Assembly (NCBI GenBank): GCA_002345475.1
Contig: DDWC01000076.1
Location: forward strand, 199 to 6,241
Origin: Firmicutes bacterium UBA2296
GTDB taxonomy: Bacteria > Bacillota > UBA994
Reading direction: 5' to 3'
DNA length: 6,043 nucleotides
Below the pieces are notes generated by a model. The model saw only the letters and a program-made list of their open reading frames with translations. It was not told the DNA's origin and did not search any database. Every line of letters begins with the position of its first letter. Position 1 is the first letter of the stretch. The translations under genes and the position numbers were made by a program. Below are positions 1 through 5,138 of the stretch, one piece after another.

Positions 1-600
1 AAGTGGTATGCAGACAAGAATTACGCTGACTTGCTGCTTGAGGACTTCAAGATTCGCCGTTATATCAAAGACAAACTGTTTGCCAGCGGAGTTGGACTGG
101 TAATAATCGAGCGCACGGGTAACATCGTCCGCGTGTTCGTTCATACTGCCAAGCCTGGTATGGTAATCGGTCGCGGTGGCGCTGGAGTCGAGGAACTGCG
201 CAAGGCGCTTTCCGAACTCACGAACAAGCAGGTTTACGTTAACATCATCGAAATCAAGACACCTGAACTGAACGCTCAACTGGTTGCAGAGGGTATGGCA
301 GCTCAGCTTGAAAAGCGCATCGCTTTTCGCCGGGCCATGCGTCAATCCATGGGCCGCAGTATGCGGGCCGGAGCCAAGGGTATCAGGGTTGCAGTAAGTG
401 GTCGCCTGAACGGCGCAGAAATTGCGCGCCGCGAGTGGGCCCGTGAAGGAACAATCCCTCTCCACACTTTGCGTGCTGATATTGACTACGGCGTAGCGAC
501 AGCTCATACCGCTTATGGTCAGATTGGCGTGAAGGTTTGGATCTACAAGGGTGAGATCCTTCCCAAGCCCGCGAAGTCGGCGGTAGAAGGAGGCGAATAA
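1..600 (+). CDS. rpsC: 30S ribosomal protein S3, 5'-truncated by window edge
   Basis: S3 sits in the head of the 30S subunit at the mRNA entry channel and takes part in unwinding structured mRNA. The frame is open from base 1 (KWYADKNYADLL...), which matches S3 from about residue 20 onward, so only some 20 N-terminal residues and the start codon are missing; the TTG at 31 is an internal Leu codon and not a start. Visible parts are a type 2 KH domain with the GRGG loop at window residues 57-60, then the S3 C-terminal domain with the RRAMR stretch (about 110-114), SGRLNGAEIAR and the hallmark PLHTLRADIDYG, ending in a Lys/Glu-rich tail. RRAMR covers the Arg-Arg...Lys positions linked to helicase activity in E. 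coli S3, with Arg in place of the last Lys, a conservative change. The TAA stop at 598-600 lies 3 nt before rplP. Identification is secure. Confidence 0.97.
   Translation, partial: KWYADKNYADLLLEDFKIRRYIKDKLFASGVGLVIIERTGNIVRVFVHTAKPGMVIGRGGAGVEELRKALSELTNKQVYVNIIEIKTPELNAQLVAEGMAAQLEKRIAFRRAMRQSMGRSMRAGAKGIRVAVSGRLNGAEIARREWAREGTIPLHTLRADIDYGVATAHTAYGQIGVKVWIYKGEILPKPAKSAVEGGE
587..593 (+). promoter_or_regulatory. Ribosome-binding site deciding the rplP start
   Basis: AAGGAGG lies within the last codons of rpsC. Three possible in-frame starts follow directly: GTG at 604, TTG at 607 and ATG at 610. The gaps from this site are 10, 13 and 16 nt, which favours GTG 604. The resulting N-terminus MLMPNRVKHRK matches the usual L16 start. 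Confidence 0.75.
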
Positions 601-603
601 TCC

Positions 604-1035
604 GTGTTGATGCCCAACAGGGTTAAACATCGCAAAGTTCACAGAGGAAGAATGAAGGGTCGCACCAAGGGTGGCGCGACGATAGCATACGGTGAATATG
701 GCCTGCAGGCTCTGGAAGCCTCATGGATTACCAGCAGGCAGATCGAGGCTGCTCGTGTAGCTATGACTCGTTCAATCAAGCGCGGTGGCCAGGTCTGGAT
801 AAGGATCTTCCCGCACAAGCCCGTGACTCAGAAACCCGCCGAGACCCGTATGGGTAGCGGTAAAGGTTCACCGGAGTACTGGGTAGCCGTGGTAAAGCCC
901 GGCCGCATAATGTTTGAAATTGCTGGAGTCACCGAAGAAGTGGCCAAAGAGGCATTGCGTCTAGCGGCGCACAAGCTGCCTATCAGGACCAAATTTGTTA
1001 AACGTGATGTGGGTGGTGAAGTAAATGAAGGTTAA
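604..1035 (+). CDS. rplP: 50S ribosomal protein L16
   Basis: L16 is a 50S protein near the peptidyl-transferase and A-site region that helps position tRNA and is needed for late 50S assembly. The 143-residue product has normal bacterial length. Family hallmarks are the basic N-terminus MLMPNRVKHRK, GRTKGGATIAYGEYGLQAL (about 19-37), the WITSRQIEAAR segment (41-51) and the near-invariant block from about 66 to 105 containing FPHKPVTQKPAETRMGSGKG and PEYWVAVVKPG. The GTG start is chosen for its Shine-Dalgarno spacing and for the family's N-terminus. The gene begins 3 nt after rpsC, and its last 11 nt overlap the start of rpmC in another frame. Nothing is truncated or broken. Confidence 0.97.
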   Translation: MLMPNRVKHRKVHRGRMKGRTKGGATIAYGEYGLQALEASWITSRQIEAARVAMTRSIKRGGQVWIRIFPHKPVTQKPAETRMGSGKGSPEYWVAVVKPGRIMFEIAGVTEEVAKEALRLAAHKLPIRTKFVKRDVGGEVNEG

Positions 1036-1222
1036 AGAGATTCGCGAGATGAACAACTCCGAACTCGTTGAAACCCTTGACGAATTAAAGAGTGAACTCT
1101 TCAATTTGCGCTTCCGCCTTGTTACTGGCCAGCTTGAAAACCCCATGCGGATCAAAGAGGTTCGCAAATCGATTGCCCGCATTAAAACGATCCTCCGGGA
1201 ACGTGAACTGAGCATCGGGTAG
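1025..1222 (+). CDS. rpmC: 50S ribosomal protein L29
   Basis: L29 is a small helical protein beside the polypeptide exit tunnel, close to L23, where it contributes to the docking surface for nascent-chain factors. The 65-residue sequence is the typical two-helix hairpin: an N-terminal helix (about 3-32, EIREMNNSELVETLDELKSE), the conserved turn NLRFRLVTGQLENPMRI (27-43) and a second basic helix ending in RIKTILRERE. The ATG at 1025 lies inside the end of rplP, giving an 11-nt overlap. The best upstream Shine-Dalgarno match is only GGTGA at 1015-1019, the weakest in the window, so translation probably depends on ribosomes arriving from rplP (inference). The stop is TAG at 1220-1222. Confidence 0.96.
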   Translation: MKVKEIREMNNSELVETLDELKSELFNLRFRLVTGQLENPMRIKEVRKSIARIKTILRERELSIG

Positions 1223-1237
1223 GAAGGAGGGTTTACT

Positions 1238-1492
1238 GTGGAAAGGAACCTGCGTAAGGCACGTCAGGGCGTAGTAATCAGCGACAAGATGGATAAGACC
1301 GTAGTGGTCGCCATTGTAGATATGGTGAAGCATCCTCTGTATGGCCGCATCGTTAAGCACACCAAGAAGTTTAAGGCACACGACGAGAATAACGAGGCGC
1401 GTCTCGGAGACACGGTTTTGATCATGGAAACCCGGCCGCTTAGCAAGGATAAGCACTTTAGAGTGGCCAAGATAGTGAAGAAGGCAGAGTAA
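1238..1492 (+). CDS. rpsQ: 30S ribosomal protein S17
   Basis: S17 is a primary 16S rRNA-binding protein of the 30S body with an OB fold, important for early assembly. The 84-residue product has normal length for bacteria. It shows MERNLRKARQGVVISDKMDKT at the start, the HPLYGR and HTKKFKAHDENNEARLGD segments (32-58) and the signature GDTVLIMETRPLSKDK (57-72). The GTG start at 1238 is supported by AGGAAGGAGG at 1221-1230, 7 nt upstream, and by the MERNLRK N-terminus common in Bacillota. The 15-nt gap after rpmC consists almost entirely of this ribosome-binding site. It is the last S10-type gene; the 37-nt gap that follows, where E. coli has its spc promoter, is the longest in the window. Confidence 0.97.
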   Translation: MERNLRKARQGVVISDKMDKTVVVAIVDMVKHPLYGRIVKHTKKFKAHDENNEARLGDTVLIMETRPLSKDKHFRVAKIVKKAE

Positions 1493-1529
1493 GAACCCCC
1501 ACATTTTCGTCCGAGAGGAGGACACTGTC

Positions 1530-1898
1530 ATGATTCAAGCCGAATCCAGACTGCGGGTTGCTGATAACTCCGGAGCAAAGGAAATACTTTGCATCAGAGT
1601 GCTTGGTGGTACCCGCCGCCGCTATGCCCGGGTTGGTGATATTATCATCGCTACAGTTAAAGTAGCTACACCCGGAGGAGTTGTAAAAAAGAGCGACGTC
1701 GTGAAAGCCGTTGTGGTACGTACCACCAAGGATTCGCGCCGCGCCGACGGCTCATATATCAAGTTTGATGAAAATGCCGCGGTTATTATCGACAATCAGA
1801 ACAATCCCCGCGGGACGCGTATCTTTGGGCCTGTCGCCCGCGAACTCAGAGAGAAGAACTTCATGAAGATCGTTTCTCTCGCACCGGAAGTACTCTAA
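1530..1898 (+). CDS. rplN: 50S ribosomal protein L14
   Basis: L14 is a beta-barrel protein at the subunit interface that forms bridges to 16S rRNA and is also the docking site of the silencing factor RsfS. The 122-residue length is the bacterial standard. The sequence is close to canonical throughout: MIQAESRLRVADNSGAKE (1-18), CIRVLGGTRRRYARVGD (21-37), the ATPGGVVKKSDVVKAVVVRT block (46-65), DGSYIKFDENAAVII (73-87) and the C-terminal NPRGTRIFGPVARELREK followed by KIVSLAPEVL. The ATG start at 1530 has AGAGGAGGA just upstream (1514-1522, 7-nt gap). It opens the spc part of the cluster, 37 nt after rpsQ, and I see no convincing promoter in that gap. Confidence 0.98.
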   Translation: MIQAESRLRVADNSGAKEILCIRVLGGTRRRYARVGDIIIATVKVATPGGVVKKSDVVKAVVVRTTKDSRRADGSYIKFDENAAVIIDNQNNPRGTRIFGPVARELREKNFMKIVSLAPEVL

Positions 1899-1923
1899 GA
1901 AGCAGAGGAGGTGCTTTAGTCCC

Positions 1924-2244
1924 GTGAAACTACACATAAAGAAGGATGACACAGTTATCGTTCTGTCCGGCAAGGACAAGGGTAAAAAGGGGAAGGTCAT
2001 TTTCTCCGTGCCCAGCCAGGGTCGGGTGGCCGTTGAAGGCGTTAACGTTGTTACTCGCCATCAAAGGGCCAGCCAAAGCTCGCCTCAAGGCGGCATTGTG
2101 AAACAGGAAGCCCCGATAAATAGCTCCAACGTCATGGTGGTATGCGGAAGCTGTAAGAAACCCACCCGCATTGCCAGCAAGAAGTTGGCCGACGGCAGCC
2201 ATGTACGCGCATGCAAGCGCTGTGGCGAAAACATTGACAAGTAG
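1924..2244 (+). CDS. rplX: 50S ribosomal protein L24 with C-terminal four-cysteine motif
   Basis: L24 is an assembly-initiating 50S protein that binds the 5' end of 23S rRNA and reaches the exit-tunnel opening. The 106-residue product starts with a KOW motif (about 3-30, with DDTVIVLSGKDKGKKGKV), then the conserved EGVNVVTRHQR segment (39-48) and GGIVKQEAPINSSNVMVV. The C-terminus carries two CxxC pairs, C74-C77 (CGSC) and C97-C100 (CKRC), a zinc-ribbon-like arrangement found in many but not all bacterial L24 proteins; metal binding here is inferred. The GTG start at 1924 is preceded by AGGAGGTG at 1906-1913, a 10-nt gap. It lies 25 nt after rplN and 15 nt before rplE. Confidence 0.96.
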   Translation: MKLHIKKDDTVIVLSGKDKGKKGKVIFSVPSQGRVAVEGVNVVTRHQRASQSSPQGGIVKQEAPINSSNVMVVCGSCKKPTRIASKKLADGSHVRACKRCGENIDK

Positions 2245-2259
2245 AGAGGAGGGCTAGCT

Positions 2260-2799
2260 GTGTCAAGGTTGAAAGAAAAGTACCTTAACGAAGTGCGGCC
2301 AGCCTTACGTGCGAAGTTTGAGTATGACAATGTCATGCAGATTCCCCGCATTGAAAAGGTAGTATTGAACATGGGTGTGGGTAAGGCCATCGGCAACAGC
2401 AAGTTGCTGGACGCCGCTGCCAAGGATCTGGCCACCATTGCGGGACAGAAACCTGTTATCACCCGTGCCAAGAGATCTGTATCGAACTTCAAGCTACGTG
2501 AAGGGATGGCTATTGGAGCCAAGGTCACCCTGCGTGGCGACCGCATGTATGAGTTCCTGGACAAATTCATGAGCATCAACCTGCCTCGCGTCAGGGACTT
2601 CCGTGGTGTTTCTCACAAGTCCTTCGATGGCCGTGGCAACTACACAGTAGGTGTAAAGGAACAGTTGATCTTCCCGGAGATTGACTATGACAAGGTAGAT
2701 CAAATTCAAGGTATGGATGTCACTATTGTGACTTCCGCCAGAACCGATGAGGAAGCCAAGGAATTGCTGGCACAGCTCGGCATGCCCTTCAGCGCGTAG
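2260..2799 (+). CDS. rplE: 50S ribosomal protein L5
   Basis: L5 binds 5S rRNA together with L18, joins it to the central protuberance of the 50S subunit and contacts P-site tRNA. The 179-residue length is typical. Recognisable blocks are MSRLKEKYLNEVRPAL (1-16), the L5 signature region IPRIEKVVLNMGVGKAIGNSK (28-48), GQKPVITRAKRSVSNFKLREG (62-82), KVTLRGDRMYEFLDK (88-102), LPRVRDFRGVSHKSFDGRGNY (108-128) and KEQLIFPEIDYDKVD, ending TDEEAKELLAQLGMPF. The GTG start is set by GAGAGGAGGG at 2244-2253, 6 nt upstream, in the 15-nt gap after rplX. No broken or missing element is seen. Confidence 0.98.
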   Translation: MSRLKEKYLNEVRPALRAKFEYDNVMQIPRIEKVVLNMGVGKAIGNSKLLDAAAKDLATIAGQKPVITRAKRSVSNFKLREGMAIGAKVTLRGDRMYEFLDKFMSINLPRVRDFRGVSHKSFDGRGNYTVGVKEQLIFPEIDYDKVDQIQGMDVTIVTSARTDEEAKELLAQLGMPFSA

Positions 2800-2815
2800 T
2801 AAAGGAGGAGAATAA

Positions 2816-3001
2816 GTGGCCAAGAAGTCGATGATTATCAAACAGTCGCGTGAACCCAAGTTCCCGGTGCGTGGGTATAGTCGTTGCAGAATTTGTGGCC
2901 GTCCACACGCCTATATGCGCAAGTTTGGGGTATGCAGAATTTGTTTCCGCGAGCTTGCTCACGAAGGTCAGATTCCCGGCGTAAAGAAGGCCAGTTGGTA
3001 A
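2816..3001 (+). CDS. rpsN: 30S ribosomal protein S14, zinc-binding short type (type Z)
   Basis: S14 lies in the 30S head next to S3 and S10 and is added late in assembly. At 61 residues this is the short zinc-ribbon form, not the roughly 100-residue zinc-free form of E. coli. The four predicted zinc ligands are intact: C24 and C27 (CRIC) and C40 and C43 (CRIC), separated by 12 residues, inside YSRCRICGRPHAYMRKFGVC. Flanking features are the N-terminal MAKKSMIIKQ and C-terminal PGVKKASW. The GTG start at 2816 follows AAAGGAGGA at 2801-2809 by 6 nt. The short C+ form in the spc cluster is usual in Gram-positive bacteria. Many of them keep a second, zinc-independent S14 gene elsewhere; none lies in this window. 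Confidence 0.97.
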   Translation: MAKKSMIIKQSREPKFPVRGYSRCRICGRPHAYMRKFGVCRICFRELAHEGQIPGVKKASW

Positions 3002-3017
3002 CGGCCCTTCAGAGAGG

Positions 3018-3025
3018 AAGGAGGT
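3018..3025 (+). promoter_or_regulatory. Ribosome-binding site deciding the rpsH start
   Basis: AAGGAGGT lies 10 nt before ATG 3036 and 16 nt before the second in-frame ATG at 3042. The spacing favours 3036, although initiation at 3042 would remove only two residues. Confidence 0.7.
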
Positions 3026-3035
3026 TGGACACGGA

Positions 3036-3434
3036 ATGGTTATGACAGATCCAATTGCTGATATGCTCACCAGAGTGCGTAACGCCAACAACGCGCTGCA
3101 CGAGTCTCTGGAACTGCCAGGTTCGAGTATGAAGAAGAATCTGGCGGAAATCCTCAAAGTCGAGGGTTTCATCAAGAACTATGAGTGGATCGACGATGGT
3201 AAACAGGGGGTACTGCGCCTGTACCTGAAATACGGTGCCAACAAACAGAGGGTTATATCCGGAATCAAGCGTATCAGCAAGCCGGGACTCCGCGTTTATG
3301 CACGTAAAGACGAGTTGCCCAGAGTTCTGGGTGGACTTGGAATAGCAGTAATATCGACATCACATGGACTGATGACTGAGAAGCAGGCCAGGGCACAGGG
3401 CCTTGGTGGCGAAGTCATCTGCTATGTCTGGTAG
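3036..3434 (+). CDS. rpsH: 30S ribosomal protein S8
   Basis: S8 binds helix 21 in the central domain of 16S rRNA and is essential for assembly of the 30S platform. In E. coli it also represses its own spc operon; no such mRNA site is recognisable here. The 132-residue product has normal length: MVMTDPIADMLTRVRNAN (1-18), ELPGSSMKKNLAEILKVEGFI (26-46), KYGANKQRVISGIKRISKPGLRVY (65-88), LPRVLGGLGIAVISTSHGLMT (94-114) and the terminal GLGGEVICYVW. The rRNA-binding STSxG motif reads STSHG, with His110 where Lys or Arg is more common; the other motif residues are kept. It lies 34 nt after rpsN and 15 nt before rplF. Confidence 0.98.
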   Translation: MVMTDPIADMLTRVRNANNALHESLELPGSSMKKNLAEILKVEGFIKNYEWIDDGKQGVLRLYLKYGANKQRVISGIKRISKPGLRVYARKDELPRVLGGLGIAVISTSHGLMTEKQARAQGLGGEVICYVW

Positions 3435-3449
3435 TCAGGAGGTAACGGC

Positions 3450-4010
3450 ATGTCTAGAATCGGTAAAAGGCCAATCGCGCTACCGCCGACGGTGCAGGTC
3501 GAACTCAATGACCAGACAATAACGGTCAAGGGTCCCAAGGGGACGCTGACCCGTACGTTGCACCCGCAGGTTGTTGTGCGCTTGGAAGGGACAGAGATCC
3601 TTGTTGAGCGTCTTTCAGACAAACCTTTGCATCGTTCCTTGCACGGAACTACCCGTACGGTTATCGCCAACATGGTGGACGGGGTCACCAAGGGTTTTGA
3701 GAAAAAACTTGAGGCCGTCGGCGTGGGCTGGCGTGCTGCTGTACAGGGTAAGAAGCTGGTCTTAAACATCGGCTTCTCACATCAGGTTGAAGTGGAACCG
3801 CCGGCCAATGTTGAGTTTAAGGCGGAAACCGTCAGTAAGCCTCCCTTCGGCAACATCCCGCTGATCACCGTCACCGGCATCGATAAGGAAGCGGTAGGAC
3901 AAGTCGCCGCAACCATCAGGTCTTATCGTGAACCCGAGCCATATCTCGGCAAGGGCATCGCCTACGTCGGAGAGAAGATCAGGCGCAAGGCTGGTAAGAC
4001 TGGTAAGTAA
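3450..4010 (+). CDS. rplF: 50S ribosomal protein L6, slightly long
   Basis: L6 sits near the base of the L7/L12 stalk beside the sarcin-ricin loop, where translation GTPases bind. It consists of two similar domains. Visible blocks are MSRIGKRPIALPPTVQVEL (1-19), VKGPKGTLTRTLHP (26-39), LHGTTRTVIANMVDGVTKGFEKKLE (64-88), GVGWRAAVQGKKLVLNIGFSH (91-111), then TVTGIDKEAVGQVAATIRS (140-158) and the C-terminal signature EPYLGKGIAYVGEKIRRKAGKTGK. At 186 residues it is some 7-8 longer than the common 178-180. The extra length appears to be around residues 124-138, where a Pro/Gly-containing stretch (SKPPFGNIPL) stands in what is usually a short turn. The ATG start has AGGAGGT at 3437-3443, 6 nt upstream. 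Confidence 0.98.
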   Translation: MSRIGKRPIALPPTVQVELNDQTITVKGPKGTLTRTLHPQVVVRLEGTEILVERLSDKPLHRSLHGTTRTVIANMVDGVTKGFEKKLEAVGVGWRAAVQGKKLVLNIGFSHQVEVEPPANVEFKAETVSKPPFGNIPLITVTGIDKEAVGQVAATIRSYREPEPYLGKGIAYVGEKIRRKAGKTGK

Positions 4011-4042
4011 GGCATACCAGCAAGGAAAGGAGTGAGCACAGG

Positions 4043-4411
4043 GTGTTTCGTATCGACGATAAGAACAAGCTCCGTAAGAAACGTCACCTAAGGGTACGTA
4101 AGACCGTTCACGGTGATGCATTGCGTCCTCGACTGAACGTTTTTAGAAGTACCAGGCATATTTATGCTCAGGTTATAGATGATAGTCTGGGCCGCACTCT
4201 GGTCAGCGTCTCGACCATGAGCCCGGAATTCACGAGCACAAGCAAGAGCGGCGGCAACATTGAGGCAGCCAAGTTGATTGGCCGGCTCATCGCCGAGAAG
4301 GCTCTTGAGGCCGGCATTAAGCAGGTCGTGTTCGACCGCGGTGGGTATCTCTATCACGGTCGGGTCGCTGCCCTTGCCACCGCTGCCCGCGAAGCGGGAC
4401 TCGAGTTTTAG
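4043..4411 (+). CDS. rplR: 50S ribosomal protein L18
   Basis: L18 binds 5S rRNA and, with L5, anchors it in the central protuberance of the 50S subunit. The 122-residue product is of standard length. It has a strongly basic N-terminus (KNKLRKKRHLRVRKTVHG, 7-24), then LRPRLNVFRSTRHIYAQVIDD (27-47), TLVSVST (52-58), GGNIEAAKLIGRLIAEKALEAG (70-91) and the signature VVFDRGGYLYHGRVAALATAAREAGLEF to the end. The GTG start at 4043 is supported by AAAGGAG at 4026-4032, 10 nt upstream, and by the agreement of the N-terminus with the family. It lies 32 nt after rplF and 21 nt before rpsE. The first few residues are the least certain part. Confidence 0.97.
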   Translation: MFRIDDKNKLRKKRHLRVRKTVHGDALRPRLNVFRSTRHIYAQVIDDSLGRTLVSVSTMSPEFTSTSKSGGNIEAAKLIGRLIAEKALEAGIKQVVFDRGGYLYHGRVAALATAAREAGLEF

Positions 4412-4415
4412 CAGC

Positions 4416-4424
4416 AAAGGAGGG
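4416..4424 (+). promoter_or_regulatory. Ribosome-binding site supporting a TTG start for rpsE
   Basis: AAAGGAGGG lies 8 nt before TTG 4433, the only well-placed start in the rpsE frame. The nearby ATG at 4426 is in another frame, has too short a gap and meets a TGA after eight codons, so it is not a competing gene start. Confidence 0.75.
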
Positions 4425-4432
4425 AATGCAAT

Positions 4433-4924
4433 TTGGAGCGCAGGGAGACTGAATTCACCGAAAAGGTTATTGCTGTTAAGCGTGTGTCGAAGACCCGTAA
4501 GGGCGGCCGCGATAGCAGTTTCAGCGCACTGGTTGCCGTCGGAGACGGTAAGGGTCGCGTAGGCGTTGGTCTGGGCAAGGCCAAGGAAGTAGTCGAGGCC
4601 ATCCGCAAAGGAATCGAGGATGCCAAGAAGAATCTCATTACCGTTCCCATCGTAGAGACCAGTGTGCCGCATCAGGTCATTGGCACTGCGGGAGCTGGGA
4701 AAGTGCTCATCAAGCCGGCGTCCCCCGGTACGGGTGTCATTGCCGGCGGTGCTGTTCGCGCCATCCTGGAGTTGGCGGGAGTCCGTGATGTGCTGACCAA
4801 ATCTCTTGGCTCATCTAATGCCATGAATATGGCCCAGGCTACACTACAGGGTCTTAAATCCATGAAAACCGCAGAACAATTCGCGAAGCTTCGCGGCATC
4901 TCTGTGGAAGAACTCCTGGGTTAG
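4433..4924 (+). CDS. rpsE: 30S ribosomal protein S5, TTG start
   Basis: S5 lies on the back of the 30S subunit at the mRNA entry channel, affects decoding accuracy and contacts the spectinomycin site. The 163-residue product has an N-terminal double-stranded-RNA-binding-like domain (about 8-75, with KVIAVKRVSK, SALVAVGDGKGRVGVGLGKAKEV and AIRKGIEDAKKN) and a C-terminal domain (HQVIGTAGAGKVLIKPASPG, GVIAGGAVRAILELAGV, LTKSLGSSN, then RGISVEELLG). The VSK residues that change in spectinomycin-resistant E. coli are present (18-20). Two places depart from the usual pattern: the loop reads TRKGGRDSSF (21-30), with Arg22, Asp27 and Ser28 at normally hydrophobic or basic positions, and the usual NPxN reads NAMN (129-132). 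The frame is intact on both sides of each. TTG is the only non-ATG/GTG start in the window. Confidence 0.97.
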   Translation: MERRETEFTEKVIAVKRVSKTRKGGRDSSFSALVAVGDGKGRVGVGLGKAKEVVEAIRKGIEDAKKNLITVPIVETSVPHQVIGTAGAGKVLIKPASPGTGVIAGGAVRAILELAGVRDVLTKSLGSSNAMNMAQATLQGLKSMKTAEQFAKLRGISVEELLG

Positions 4925-4928
4925 GAGG
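4922..4928 (+). promoter_or_regulatory. rpmD ribosome-binding site overlapping the rpsE stop codon
   Basis: TAGGAGG begins with the TAG stop of rpsE (4922-4924), and its AGGAGG core ends 7 nt before the rpmD ATG at 4936. A ribosome ending S5 therefore stops directly on the L30 ribosome-binding site, which favours reinitiation (inference). Confidence 0.7.
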
Positions 4929-4935
4929 CAGACAA

Positions 4936-5115
4936 ATGGCAAAACTACAAATTACTCTGGTGCGCAGCCTGATTGGCCGCCCGGAAGATCAAAAAGCTAC
5001 CGTCAAGGCTCTTGGCCTGACGAAAACCAACAGTTCCGTAGAGCAGGAAGACTCTCCGGCCATCCGGGGAATGCTCAAGAAGGTAACACATCTTGTTAAG
5101 GTCGTGGAAGCCTAA
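4936..5115 (+). CDS. rpmD: 50S ribosomal protein L30
   Basis: L30 is a small 50S protein that binds 23S rRNA; it is present in most but not all bacteria. My translation of this short frame gives 59 residues, normal for bacterial L30. It starts MAKLQITLVRSLIGRPEDQK (the family hallmark, with ITLVRS and the IGRPEDQK turn), continues with ATVKALGLTKTNSSVEQED (21-39) and ends PAIRGMLKKVTHLVKVVEA, where PAIRGM followed by KVxHLV is diagnostic. The ATG is preceded by AGGAGG, which overlaps the rpsE stop codon. The stop is TAA at 5113-5115, followed by a 23-nt gap to rplO. Its place between rpsE and rplO is the conserved one. The gene is easily missed because of its size. Confidence 0.96.
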   Translation: MAKLQITLVRSLIGRPEDQKATVKALGLTKTNSSVEQEDSPAIRGMLKKVTHLVKVVEA

Positions 5116-5138
5116 TATCTGACCGAGGAGGTGCAAAC

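Noticed and set aside
1416..1455. Possible -35-like TTGATC near the end of rpsQ
   Set aside because: No TATAAT-like box follows at about 17 nt; the downstream bases are GC-rich and coding. Not supportable as a promoter.
1509..1523. Small inverted repeat GTCC/GGAC around the rplN ribosome-binding site
   Set aside because: The stem is only 4 bp with a 7-nt loop, which is too weak to claim as a regulatory hairpin and is expected by chance in this length.
2085..2579. Open frame on the - strand (164 codons) opposite rplX and rplE
   Set aside because: Antisense to two conserved genes, with no recognisable domain, so treated as a shadow frame. The same applies to the - strand frames at 1085-1531, 2494-2859, 2789-3175, 3422-3769, 3777-4121 and 5378-5731.
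4426..4452. ATG just upstream of rpsE as a possible start
   Set aside because: It is in a different frame from S5 and meets a stop after eight codons.
4088..4672. Long open frame on the - strand (194 codons) opposite rplR and rpsE
   Set aside because: It lies entirely opposite two confidently identified ribosomal protein genes, resembles no family I know, and crosses their intergenic gap. It is a by-product of codon bias on the coding strand.
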